A stretch of DNA of 31,026 nt from Alkalibaculum bacchi (GCF_937875145.1 NZ_CALNCS010000059.1:1-31026), one strand, 5' to 3'. Counted from the first letter of the stretch, positions 8,870-15,938 are shown. A program made the numbers and translations. The notes: generated by a model from the sequence alone, not told the origin.

Positions 8870-9817
8870 TTAGTCGAATAGTTTACTCAAAGATTTGCTA
8901 TCATGAACTCGCTCGATAGCTTTTGCAAAAATGGGTCCTACTGATAATATGGTCATTTTATCGAGTTTCTTTTCTTCTGGAATTTGTATTGTATTAAGTA
9001 CAACAACTTCTTTAATATTATCCGTTTTCAATCTTTCTATAGCTGGACCTGAAAGCACACCATGAGTACATACTGTGTACACATTTTTAGCTCCTAATTT
9101 TATAAGTGCCTCTGCTCCATTGCATATGGTTCCAGCAGTATCAATCATATCATCTATTACAATACAGTTTTTTCCTACGATATCTCCGATAATATTCATT
9201 ACTTCAGAGACATTTGCCTTAGGTCTTCTCTTATCAATGATAGCAAGAGGTGCCTCAAGCTTCTGGGCAAGCAATCTTGATCTCTTTACACTACCTGCAT
9301 CTGGTGAAACAACTACTAAATCCGAAAGATTTAATTCATTGAAATAATCTGCTAAAATATTCATACCTAATAAATGATCTACAGGCACATTAAAAAATCC
9401 TTGAATTTGAGTTGCATGTAAATCCATAGTGATTACACGATCTGCTCCTGCTACTGTAATTAAATCTGCTACTAATTTTGCAGTAATAGGATCTCGAGAT
9501 TTTGCTTTTCGATCTTGTCTTCCATATCCATAATAAGGGATTACTGCATTGATTCTTCCTGCAGATGCTCTCTTCATTGCATCGATAATGATTAACAGTT
9601 CCATTAAATTGTCGTTAACTGGATTAGATGTAGACTGAATTACGTAGACATCAGCTCCTCTTACCGTTTCATTAACATTAACTGAGATTTCTCCATCACT
9701 AAAAGTTTGAATTGTTGCATTGGTCAACGGAATGTCTAATATTTGTGATATCTCCTGTGCAAGTATGGGATTAGAATTTCCCGCAATTAGCTTCACTCCC
9801 TGAAATTTACCATCCAT
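8870..9817 (-). CDS. prs: Ribose-phosphate pyrophosphokinase (PRPP synthetase)
   Basis: 315 aa, the normal class I length. It makes PRPP from ribose 5-phosphate and ATP, feeding purine, pyrimidine, His, Trp and NAD synthesis. Signatures: YGYGRQDRKAKSRDPI, the metal-binding MDLHATQIQGFF, VVVSPDAGSVKRSR, and the PRPP loop VIDDMIDTAGT. PRPP is the effector of PurR, encoded nearby. It lies 34 nt downstream of glmU, the usual partner gene in Firmicutes. Confidence 0.98.
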   Translation of the reverse strand: MDGKFQGVKLIAGNSNPILAQEISQILDIPLTNATIQTFSDGEISVNVNETVRGADVYVIQSTSNPVNDNLMELLIIIDAMKRASAGRINAVIPYYGYGRQDRKAKSRDPITAKLVADLITVAGADRVITMDLHATQIQGFFNVPVDHLLGMNILADYFNELNLSDLVVVSPDAGSVKRSRLLAQKLEAPLAIIDKRRPKANVSEVMNIIGDIVGKNCIVIDDMIDTAGTICNGAEALIKLGAKNVYTVCTHGVLSGPAIERLKTDNIKEVVVLNTIQIPEEKKLDKMTILSVGPIFAKAIERVHDSKSLSKLFD

Positions 9818-9851
9818 TATAAACTATTTCCTCCTTAGAATATGTGTTCTT

Positions 9852-11213
9852 TTATTTATTTTTTATATAGCCTACTTTATTAATTTGTTTACATCGTGCA
9901 ATAGCTAAAGTATCCTCTTCAACAGGTTCTGTTATTGTGGAACCTGCTGCAATGTATGAACCTTTTTTTATATTAGCTGGTGCGATTAAATTTACATTGC
10001 ATCCTATAAAGCAATCATCCTCTACTATGGTTTGATGCTTTTTCTTCCCATCGTAGTTTACAAATACTACTCCACAACCTAAATTTACCCCAGAGCCTAC
10101 TTTAGCATCTCCTATATAGGTTAAATGTGATGCCTTTGTATCATTTCCTATAGTGCTATTTTTAACCTCGACAAAATCTCCTATTTTAACCCTTTCTCCA
10201 ATGGTACAATTAGGGCGAATATAGGCGTATGGACCGACTTTTGTCTCGTTCATGATTTCGCTCTCAAGTACTGTAGAACTTTGAATATCTACTCTATCTC
10301 CAATTTGACTACTGACAATTTTACAATTTGTACCAATAGTGGTTTTTTCTCCGATAACAGTATCGCCTTCAATTATCGTTCCAGGATAGATAATCGTATC
10401 TCTACCTATGATAACATCTGCACCGATATAAGTACAGTTTGGATCAATAATAGTAACCCCAGCGTCCATTAATTTATTATTAATTCGCCTTCTCATAATG
10501 AAATCGGCTTCAGCTAATTCTCTCTTTGAATTGACTGCTTTAATATCTTCTTCACAAGTATTATATACCCCTGCTATAAGATGATCTTTTTTCATGATTT
10601 CAATTACATCTGTCAGGTAGTATTCTCCTTGTGCATTATCATTTGTCAATTTAGATAATGCATCTACAAGATCCTTTCCTTTAAAACAGTATACCCCTGA
10701 GTTAATTTCTTGTATTTGCTTTTCCTGTTCAGTAGCATCTTTTTGTTCGACAATTTTCAGCAAATTTCCACTTTGGTCTTTAACTATCCTACCATATCCA
10801 TGAGGACTTTTTGTAGTAGCAGTTAATACCGTTACACTATTTTTATTTTCTTCATGAAGCTTTATAAATTTATCTAATGTGTGAGAAGATATTAAAGGTG
10901 CATCTCCCATAAGAACGATAATATTGCTTTCAAGATTTTCTTCTAATATGTCTTTTGCCTGCATAATGGCATGACCTGTTCCTAATTGCTGTTCTTGAAG
11001 AACGTACTCTACTGTATCTTCTAAAGCTTTTCGAATTTCTTCGTGTTTATGACCTACTACTACGTATTTTTTTGTTATAGATGCATCTGTGCAATGGTCT
11101 AGTACATGCTGAATCAACGATTTTCCGCAAATTTTATGTAAAACTTTCGGCATATCGGATTTCATTCTTGTCCCTTGTCCTGCAGCTAAAATAATCGCAA
11201 TATTTTCCTTCAT
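9852..11213 (-). CDS. glmU: Bifunctional GlmU: GlcN-1-P acetyltransferase / GlcNAc-1-P uridylyltransferase
   Basis: 453 aa from the ATG at 11213, preferred over in-frame starts up to 11246 because an AGGAGAGG site lies just before it and the family begins at this point. The N-terminal uridylyltransferase has LAAGQGTRMKSDMPKVLHK, then GDAPL and NSGVYCF. The C-terminal half is a left-handed beta-helix of hexapeptide repeats (about residues 250-440) with the acetyltransferase segment NYDGKKKHQT. The product is UDP-GlcNAc for peptidoglycan. It is the first gene of glmU-prs-pth. Confidence 0.97.
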   Translation of the reverse strand: MKENIAIILAAGQGTRMKSDMPKVLHKICGKSLIQHVLDHCTDASITKKYVVVGHKHEEIRKALEDTVEYVLQEQQLGTGHAIMQAKDILEENLESNIIVLMGDAPLISSHTLDKFIKLHEENKNSVTVLTATTKSPHGYGRIVKDQSGNLLKIVEQKDATEQEKQIQEINSGVYCFKGKDLVDALSKLTNDNAQGEYYLTDVIEIMKKDHLIAGVYNTCEEDIKAVNSKRELAEADFIMRRRINNKLMDAGVTIIDPNCTYIGADVIIGRDTIIYPGTIIEGDTVIGEKTTIGTNCKIVSSQIGDRVDIQSSTVLESEIMNETKVGPYAYIRPNCTIGERVKIGDFVEVKNSTIGNDTKASHLTYIGDAKVGSGVNLGCGVVFVNYDGKKKHQTIVEDDCFIGCNVNLIAPANIKKGSYIAAGSTITEPVEEDTLAIARCKQINKVGYIKNK

Positions 11214-11248
11214 TGATACCCTCTCCTTTAAAAGCATACTGCACACTT

Positions 11249-11277
11249 ATTATATAGATTTTTATAATTTTTGTATA
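11249..11277 (-). promoter_or_regulatory. Probable housekeeping promoter of glmU-prs-pth
   Basis: Minus strand: TATACA (11277-11272), a 17-bp spacer, then a perfect TATAAT (11254-11249), 36 nt before the glmU start. The -35 matches TTGACA at 4 of 6 positions. Confidence 0.6.
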
Positions 11278-11290
11278 GGAAAAAATATAG

Positions 11291-11400
11291 TCGCTAGTCC
11301 TTAACCACTAGCTTGCATGGATTCCTCTTAAGCTCTATGGCTACTTTAAGTAGCCTTTATGCTAGGGACTAAAGACTAGGGACTTCCTTTTAGCTTGTTC
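11291..11400. repeat. Dispersed intergenic repeat, copy A
   Basis: About 110 bp homologous, in reverse orientation, to 18629-18720. Shared blocks include AAGCTCTATGGCTACTTT, TTTATGCTAGGG and TAGCTTGT. Copy A carries a perfect 8-bp palindromic hairpin (GGCTACTT-T-AAGTAGCC) and an extra segment of about 16 bp (a local duplication of the GACTAGGGACT type) not found in copy B. It lies between the spoVG terminator and the glmU promoter. Confidence 0.8.
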
Positions 11401-11424
11401 TTTCCCGACCAACCGTTTAGAACA

Positions 11425-11452
11425 TGCAAAAAAGAGGGGGTATCCCCTCTTT
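11425..11452 (-). terminator. Rho-independent terminator of spoVG
   Basis: A 9-bp stem (11431-11439 with 11444-11452) reading AAAGAGGGG / CCCCTCTTT is followed on the minus strand by TTTTTT overlap and a T-run. It lies 18 nt after the spoVG stop. Confidence 0.85.
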
Positions 11453-11469
11453 CTTCATGTACTTGATTC

Positions 11470-11775
11470 TTATTCTTCCTCTGTTGCTACAACACCTTCT
11501 GCTTCTACAAACTCTTCTTCTAATAATACTGCGTTGTACTTATCCAATACAGCATCTTGAATCATAGTACGAGTATTCATATTAATGGGATGCGCAATGT
11601 CTTTAAAATCACCATCTGGTGTCTTTCTACTTGGCATTGCAATAAAATAACCATTTTGTCCTTCTATTACTTTGATATCGTGTACAACGAATTGATCATC
11701 AAATGTAACAGAGACTATCGCTTTCATCTTTCCATCTTTAGAAATTTTTCTAATACGTACATCAGTAATTTGCAT
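11470..11775 (-). CDS. spoVG: SpoVG, RNA-binding regulator
   Basis: 101 aa, typical SpoVG length. The N-terminus MQITDVRIRKI, the strand VSVTFDDQFVVHDIKVI, and the highly conserved IAMPSRKTPDGDFKDIAHPI identify it. The C-terminus is acidic, as usual. SpoVG is a small nucleic-acid-binding regulator affecting septation, sporulation, capsule or virulence traits in different Firmicutes. A GAGGGGGG site precedes the ATG. Upstream is a SigH promoter and downstream a terminator, so it forms a single-gene unit. The partner yabJ found in Bacillus between purR and spoVG is absent. Confidence 0.97.
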   Translation of the reverse strand: MQITDVRIRKISKDGKMKAIVSVTFDDQFVVHDIKVIEGQNGYFIAMPSRKTPDGDFKDIAHPINMNTRTMIQDAVLDKYNAVLLEEEFVEAEGVVATEEE

Positions 11776-11817
11776 ATTATGTCCCCCCTCAGGATCTTAT
11801 GTATAGGTATATATATA

Positions 11818-11846
11818 TTATTCGATATAAACTTTAAAACTCCTTC
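11818..11846 (-). promoter_or_regulatory. SigH promoter of spoVG
   Basis: Minus strand: GAAGGAGTT (11846-11838), an 11-bp spacer, then ATCGAATAA (11826-11818). The SigH consensus is RNAGGAWWW - N11-12 - RNNGAATWW; only one W position in the -35 differs. An A/T-only tract lies immediately upstream (11847-11872), as in the AbrB-bound region of B. subtilis spoVG. spoVG is a classical SigH-dependent gene. Confidence 0.8.
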
Positions 11847-11887
11847 TTTTTTTTAAAAACTTTTTTATTATTTTTCACAAAGTAGGG

Positions 11888-11910
11888 AAAAGCGCCTTCG
11901 GCGCTTTCGT
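11888..11910 (-). terminator. GC-rich hairpin between purR and spoVG
   Basis: A perfect 8-bp stem, 11890-11897 with 11901-11908 (AAAGCGCC / GGCGCTTT), with a 3-nt loop. The minus strand reads into TTTTCCC. It probably ends transcription from purR before the spoVG promoter, although it is 180 nt from the purR stop. Confidence 0.6.
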
Positions 11911-11937
11911 TCTAAGTTATATATGTTGTAAGCTCTA

Positions 11938-11989
11938 TGTAAATGATTTAGGTCACCAATGGTGACCGTTGCCCTTAAGTATTTACATA
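11938..11989. other. Nested inverted repeat in the purR 3' region
   Basis: An outer perfect 8-bp pair (ATGTAAAT 11938-11945 with ATTTACAT 11982-11989) encloses an inner perfect 7-bp hairpin (GGTCACC 11952-11958 with GGTGACC 11962-11968, loop AAT). There is no T-run, so it is not an ordinary terminator. The rest of 11990-12090 shows no gene. Confidence 0.5.
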
Positions 11990-12090
11990 TCAATAAGAAC
12001 TTTATTCAAAGGGAGAAGTTTCCTACTAGAGAGCTATGCGAAAACAGTGCTTTTGCTGTAGTTTCTGAAGTGATGCTATCTAACTAGTAA

Positions 12091-12918
12091 TTAAAGTACA
12101 GTATCCCCCTTTTTATAAGGCACAATTTCAATCGCTTCACTGTTTGAGTTTAGATTTTTGAGAATCATTAGAGGCTCGTAGTCTTTTATTAGTTTGTTTT
12201 GAGGTGCTTCAGATGCTATTAATACAGAAATGCCTTCTACAATAGTATTAAATTCTTTTAATAAATTTATTATTCCTAAGGCAGTACCTCCACCCTTCAT
12301 AAAATCATCTACAATAATGACCTTTGATCCATCTTTTAAAGATCTCTTTGGCAAAGAAATCGTGCGGACTGTGCTGCTGGTCCCTGAAACATAATTAATG
12401 CTGACAGTTGCTCCATCTGTCACCTTATTACCTCTTCGAACAATTACTAAGGGGCGATTCAAATACTTAGCAGTCATCATGGCGATCGGAATCCCTTTAG
12501 TCTCCATGGTCACTACATAATCGATATCCTTATAAATATAATCTCCAGCAATAATTTTTCCAATTTTATCTACGTATTGTGAGGAATAAATAATATCTGT
12601 ATAATATAAATACCCTCCGGAGATGATGCGATTTTGATCTTGGAGCATGGTACACATTTCATCAATAAACTGCTCTCTATCACGGTCATCTAAAACAGGA
12701 ATGTATTTAACTCCACCAGCAGCACCTGAGACGGTTTCTACCTTTCCCATCTTCAATTCCTCTATTGTCTTTTTGACTACAGATACATCTTCGCTAATAC
12801 TTGACTTTGCAGCAGCTAATAATTGACTAAAATAATTATACGTAATCACTTGATTTGGATGATCTGCTAAAACTTTTATAATAGCTCCTATCCGTTCGTT
12901 TCTTTTAAATTTCTCCAT
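12091..12918 (-). CDS. purR: Purine operon repressor PurR (Bacillus type)
   Basis: 275 aa, the usual length of the Gram-positive PurR, which is unrelated to the LacI-type PurR of enterics. An N-terminal winged helix (residues about 1-75, KRNERIGAIIKVLADHPNQV) joins a phosphoribosyltransferase-like domain carrying the PRPP-binding loop VIIVDDFMKGGGTALGII (about residues 204-221). In B. subtilis it represses purine genes and PRPP releases it from DNA. The ATG at 12918 has an AGGGG site. It is divergent from murC. Confidence 0.96.
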   Translation of the reverse strand: MEKFKRNERIGAIIKVLADHPNQVITYNYFSQLLAAAKSSISEDVSVVKKTIEELKMGKVETVSGAAGGVKYIPVLDDRDREQFIDEMCTMLQDQNRIISGGYLYYTDIIYSSQYVDKIGKIIAGDYIYKDIDYVVTMETKGIPIAMMTAKYLNRPLVIVRRGNKVTDGATVSINYVSGTSSTVRTISLPKRSLKDGSKVIIVDDFMKGGGTALGIINLLKEFNTIVEGISVLIASEAPQNKLIKDYEPLMILKNLNSNSEAIEIVPYKKGDTVL

Positions 12919-13035
12919 TCTACACCCCTAAACACGAATATTAAACAAATGATATCTTAATTTCATTCATATTTCAACTAGATTTCACAGGTTTTTTTAA
13001 AATAAAAATAAAATAAGTGAGTAATATTTCCTATG

Positions 13036-13048
13036 TGGTATAATATTC
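13036..13048 (+). promoter_or_regulatory. Extended -10 promoter of the murC leader RNA
   Basis: TGGTATAAT (13036-13044) is a TGnTATAAT extended -10 with no good -35. The 11-mer containing it (13038-13048) recurs exactly at 13239-13249. Confidence 0.55.
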
Positions 13049-13238
13049 GTGCAAGCAAATTAACGGACAAAAATCAAAACCTTTTCTGTGCTTGCACAAG
13101 AAAACGAGTTGATCGTGCAAGTCTGACATGGGTGCCACGAATACTTATCCGCACCGCTTTGCTCTTTCATAATGAAGTGACACTCCAAGCGACCGATGCA
13201 ACGTAAGCTGTGGAGACAATCTGCAGAATTTATTTAAA
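13049..13238 (+). ncRNA. Putative structured RNA upstream of murC (copy 1)
   Basis: A 190-nt gene-free segment between two copies of an 11-bp direct repeat containing TATAAT. The 5' end ATTCGTG pairs with CACGAAT (13136-13142). Inside is a hairpin at 13072-13113: ATCAA pairs with TTGAT and TTTTC pairs with GAAAA, capped by TGTG-CTTG-CACA (a CUUG tetraloop). The same 42-nt hairpin, with compensating base changes, occurs at 22807-22848. GTGCAAG appears at 13049-13055 and 13114-13120 and could pair with the loop CTTGCAC. The 3' half has another hairpin with CTCCAAGC pairing GCTGTGGAG. I do not recognise it as a known family. It could be a murC leader or a separate small RNA. Confidence 0.5.
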
Positions 13239-13249
13239 GTATAATATTC
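13239..13249 (+). promoter_or_regulatory. Second -10-like box before murC
   Basis: An exact copy of the 11-mer at 13038-13048, containing TATAAT. There is no TG extension and no convincing -35. It may be a murC promoter with a leader of about 50 nt, or the second copy of a target-site duplication. Confidence 0.35.
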
Positions 13250-13304
13250 TGAAGAAAATGGTAATAATAATAATAGTGGACTATTTGTAACTGGGGGTTT
13301 TATA

Positions 13305-14720
13305 ATGAAGTTTTATTTAGAAAAAATGTTAAATAAAAAAATTAATTTAGTACATTTTATAGGCATTGGTGGCACTAGCATGAGTGGACTAGCCCAAATA
13401 ACTATGAACAAAGGCATAGGTGTTTCTGGTTCAGATATGAAAAGCTCAAACTATACAGAAAAGTTAGTCGCTAAAGGAGCGAAAATCTACATAGGTCATG
13501 ATGAAAAAAATATTACTGACAATTGTGATTTGGTTGTTTACTCTGCTGCGATCAACGGAGAAAATCCCGAAATATTAAAGTCAAAAGAGCTAAACATCCC
13601 TTTAATGGAGCGTTCGGACTTTTTGGGAGCATTGACAAAAGATTTTGGCGAAACCGTCGCTGTAGCAGGTACCCATGGTAAGACCACTACCTCATCTATT
13701 GTTTCGTCTCTATTATTTAATGCAGATTTAGATCCTACTGTAAGCATTGGTGGTAGTTTAGACTTAATAGGTGGAAATTATCGAGTTGGTCAAAGTGAAT
13801 ATTTTGTAACAGAAGCATGTGAATACGTAGATAGCTTTTTAAAATCTCATCACAAAATTGGTATTATTCTCAACATTGAATTAGACCACATTGATTACTT
13901 TAAAGATCTAGACCACATGAAGAAATCTTTTCATCAATTTGCAAAGATCCTTCCATCTGACGGGGTCTTAATCGCATATGGAGATTCAAAAGATGTTTTA
14001 GATGTGACAAAGGACTTAGACTGTGCCGTGGTGACTTTTGGACTAAAAAACACCAATCAATGGCAAGCCATGAATATTACCTATGATCACTTAGGAAAAC
14101 CAAGTTTTGATGTATACAATAATAGCAGTTTATTCGGGCATTTTAAATTAGATATACCAGGCGAACACAATATACTCAATTCTCTAGCCTCTATTATTTG
14201 TGCCAATCACTTAAATATTTCAAAGGAAATTATAGAAGACACTTTGTCCAGTTTCCAAGGTGCTCATAGACGTTTTGAGTTTAGAGGCGAAGTAAATAAT
14301 ATTAAAGTATTTGAAGATTATGCTCATCATCCTACAGAACTAAAAGTTACGGTTAGTGCTTGTACCAACTATGACTACAATAAATTATGGGTAGTTTTCC
14401 AAGCACATACCTTCTCGAGAGCTTACTATTTCTTTGATGATTTTGTAAACTCCTTTAAGGGTGCAGATTTTGTTATTATCAATGATATTTACTCTGATAG
14501 AGAAGCTAATTCTTTTAATATTCATGCAGAAGACTTGGTTAAAGCAGTAGAAGATCGATTAGGAATACCTGCAAAACATATTAGTGAATTTAAGGACATT
14601 GTCAAATACCTTGTAGACAATACGGTAAAAGATGATTTTGTACTAGTAGCAGGATCTCAAACAATTAATCAAGTAGCATTTGATTTAGTAGATGCTTTAA
14701 AAGAAAAGTACGAGAGTTAA
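13305..14720 (+). CDS. murC: UDP-N-acetylmuramate--L-alanine ligase
   Basis: 471 aa, normal for MurC. It adds L-Ala to UDP-MurNAc in the cytoplasm, the first amino-acid step of peptidoglycan synthesis. The N-terminal UDP-binding domain begins HFIGIGGTSMSGLAQ; the ATP loop is VAGTHGKTTTSSIV; the central metal-site region has NIELDHIDYF; the linker NILNSLASI and EDYAHHPTE follow. It is the only plus-strand gene in the left half and starts after a 385-bp divergent region from purR. A GGGGG-type site precedes the ATG. The stop codon lies in the loop of a perfect hairpin. Confidence 0.97.
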   Translation: MKFYLEKMLNKKINLVHFIGIGGTSMSGLAQITMNKGIGVSGSDMKSSNYTEKLVAKGAKIYIGHDEKNITDNCDLVVYSAAINGENPEILKSKELNIPLMERSDFLGALTKDFGETVAVAGTHGKTTTSSIVSSLLFNADLDPTVSIGGSLDLIGGNYRVGQSEYFVTEACEYVDSFLKSHHKIGIILNIELDHIDYFKDLDHMKKSFHQFAKILPSDGVLIAYGDSKDVLDVTKDLDCAVVTFGLKNTNQWQAMNITYDHLGKPSFDVYNNSSLFGHFKLDIPGEHNILNSLASIICANHLNISKEIIEDTLSSFQGAHRRFEFRGEVNNIKVFEDYAHHPTELKVTVSACTNYDYNKLWVVFQAHTFSRAYYFFDDFVNSFKGADFVIINDIYSDREANSFNIHAEDLVKAVEDRLGIPAKHISEFKDIVKYLVDNTVKDDFVLVAGSQTINQVAFDLVDALKEKYES

Positions 14721-14745
14721 ACTCTCGTACTTTTCTTTTAGCATC
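14691..14745. terminator. Bidirectional terminator with the murC stop codon in its loop
   Basis: A perfect 19-bp stem, 14699-14717 with 14721-14739, with a 3-nt loop that is exactly the TAA stop (14718-14720). The stem is extended by GATGC (14691-14695) with GCATC (14741-14745). The base is A/T-rich, so the plus strand ends CTTTTCTTTTA and the minus strand ends similarly. It therefore serves murC and possibly the convergent repressor gene. Confidence 0.8.
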
Positions 14746-14768
14746 AGTGCTACTAAACGCTTTTACTG

Positions 14769-15134
14769 CTAATGACTGTTATTAAGGTAATTTTTTATTC
14801 CTTGAATGGTGTCGTCGCTGATTACGTGTTCTATTTTACATGCATCCTCTTCTGCTACTTCTTCAGATACTTTTGCGGTCCTCATTAAAAAGGCTGTGAG
14901 TAATTGATGCCTTTCAAATATGGATTCTGCTTTTTCTCGACCTTCATCTGTTAAATTGATTAAACCGTGTTCATCAACTATTATATAGCCTGAATCCTTT
15001 AGTATACCTACTGCACGACTTACACTAGGCTTGCTAAAATCAAGTTCTCTTGCAATGTCAATGGATCTTACGGAACCATTTCTCTTATGAAGAACAAAAA
15101 TAGTTTCTAAATAATTTTCTCCAGATTCATACAT
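14769..15134 (-). CDS. DtxR/MntR-family metal-dependent repressor
   Basis: 121 aa. Winged helix at about 1-60 (IDIARELDFSKPSVSRAVGI) plus a dimerisation/metal-binding domain; the C-terminal SH3-like domain of DtxR is absent, as in MntR. Aligned metal ligands are Asn7, Glu10, His76, Cys99, Glu102 and His103. B. subtilis MntR has Asp8, Glu11, His77, Glu99, Glu102, His103, so two positions differ. Cys99 in DACKIEHVISD matches DtxR Cys102, suggesting an iron-type rather than manganese-type site (inference). A GGAGG site precedes the ATG. No transporter gene for metal uptake is adjacent. Confidence 0.85.
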   Translation of the reverse strand: MYESGENYLETIFVLHKRNGSVRSIDIARELDFSKPSVSRAVGILKDSGYIIVDEHGLINLTDEGREKAESIFERHQLLTAFLMRTAKVSEEVAEEDACKIEHVISDDTIQGIKNYLNNSH

Positions 15135-15155
15135 GCTGTTTCCTCCATATGATTA

Positions 15156-15174
15156 CTATAACATAGCCTTATAG
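15156..15174. promoter_or_regulatory. 19-bp dyad before the DtxR-type gene, possible autoregulatory operator
   Basis: CTATAA (15156-15161) and TTATAG (15169-15174) form perfect 6-bp arms around a 7-bp centre, 21 nt upstream of the start. DtxR-family operators are about 19-bp dyads of this kind. A TATAGT -10-like box overlaps it on the minus strand. Confidence 0.4.
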
Positions 15175-15288
15175 ATGATCTTATTTCTTTAAAAATAATT
15201 TTGCAAGAATTTCTAAATCACTAAAACATCTACTTACTACTACATCTATCATATCCTATTTTCCAAAAATTTTCCAGAGGTTCCGAAC

Positions 15289-15768
15289 TTAATCTTGGAT
15301 GTTCTCTTTTAGGATACTATTCTTATCAATATACAACAACAATGGATACCCTAGAACATATGTAACAATAGCTTGCCCAAGCCCTACATAAAGCACGGAA
15401 GGAAGGTATGGAACACCTAGTGCTTGCCATAATACATATGGAACCACTAGTGCATTGACGATAATTGAGGGAAGAGGCAAAAATGCTTTCGTCTTTATTT
15501 TAGATGCCCAAAGAGCTGCCACAAGGGTACTTAAACTTCCTAAAACTACATCAAGCATACCTAAAGGGCTGCCAAAAAAGTTGGCTAACAAACACCCAAT
15601 AAAGAGCCCTGGAATAGATGCCTTTGTAAAATAAGGCAATACTGTAAGAGCCTCCGATATCCTCATCTGCAAACTCCCATAACTTAAAGGGGCCACGAGT
15701 ACTGTTACTGCCGCATAGATGGCGGCGATAATACCTGCTTTTGCGATAAAACGCACTTTCTCATACAT
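15289..15768 (-). CDS. queT: QueT-type queuosine precursor ECF transporter S component
   Basis: 159 aa, strongly hydrophobic with about five to six membrane segments. The QueT-family hallmarks are near the N-terminus (AAIYAAVTVLVAPLSYGSLQ, then MRISEALTVLPYF) and GCLLANFFGSPLGMLDVVLG. It is the substrate-binding membrane subunit that works with the shared ECF module to import a queuosine precursor, probably preQ1 or preQ0. The preQ1-I riboswitch directly upstream supports the substrate assignment. A GGAGG site precedes the ATG. Confidence 0.93.
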   Translation of the reverse strand: MYEKVRFIAKAGIIAAIYAAVTVLVAPLSYGSLQMRISEALTVLPYFTKASIPGLFIGCLLANFFGSPLGMLDVVLGSLSTLVAALWASKIKTKAFLPLPSIIVNALVVPYVLWQALGVPYLPSVLYVGLGQAIVTYVLGYPLLLYIDKNSILKENIQD

Positions 15769-15775
15769 TTCTTTT

Positions 15776-15819
15776 CCTCCATAGTTTTATTTTGCGACAG
15801 GATGGTTTCGAACTGTCGT
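15776..15819 (-). promoter_or_regulatory. preQ1 class I riboswitch
   Basis: Minus strand: P1 arms CGACAG (15800-15795 on the 3' side complement) and CTGTCG flank a loop with TTCGAAACCATC, followed by the A-rich tail GCAAAATAAAACTATGGAGG. This has the preQ1-I layout: a short stem, a C-rich loop and an adenine-rich tail that docks into the stem as a pseudoknot. The tail runs straight into the ribosome-binding site (15780-15776), so control is expected at translation initiation, lowering QueT synthesis when preQ1 is bound. Confidence 0.85.
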
Positions 15820-15862
15820 AGATTCTTATTCTATACTTTTTATGATGTGATTTCAAGTGAAC

Positions 15863-15903
15863 ATACCATATTCTATTTTGTGACAAATAGAATATGGTAT
15901 AAT
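15863..15903 (+). promoter_or_regulatory. 16-bp perfect dyad overlapping the patatin-gene promoter
   Basis: Arms 15863-15878 and 15885-15900 are exact reverse complements with a 6-nt centre TGTGAC. The right arm runs into TATAAT (15898-15903), a -10 for the plus-strand phospholipase gene. The dyad lies in the divergent region with queT, so it could be an operator for either gene; the regulator is unknown. Confidence 0.5.
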
Positions 15904-15938
15904 GTAAACAACAAAATCCAAATCAGGAGTTGATTACT

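Noticed and set aside
15283..15289. CCGAAC word resembling half of a PurR PurBox
   Set aside because: It is at the 3' end of queT, single, and not near a promoter of a purine gene.
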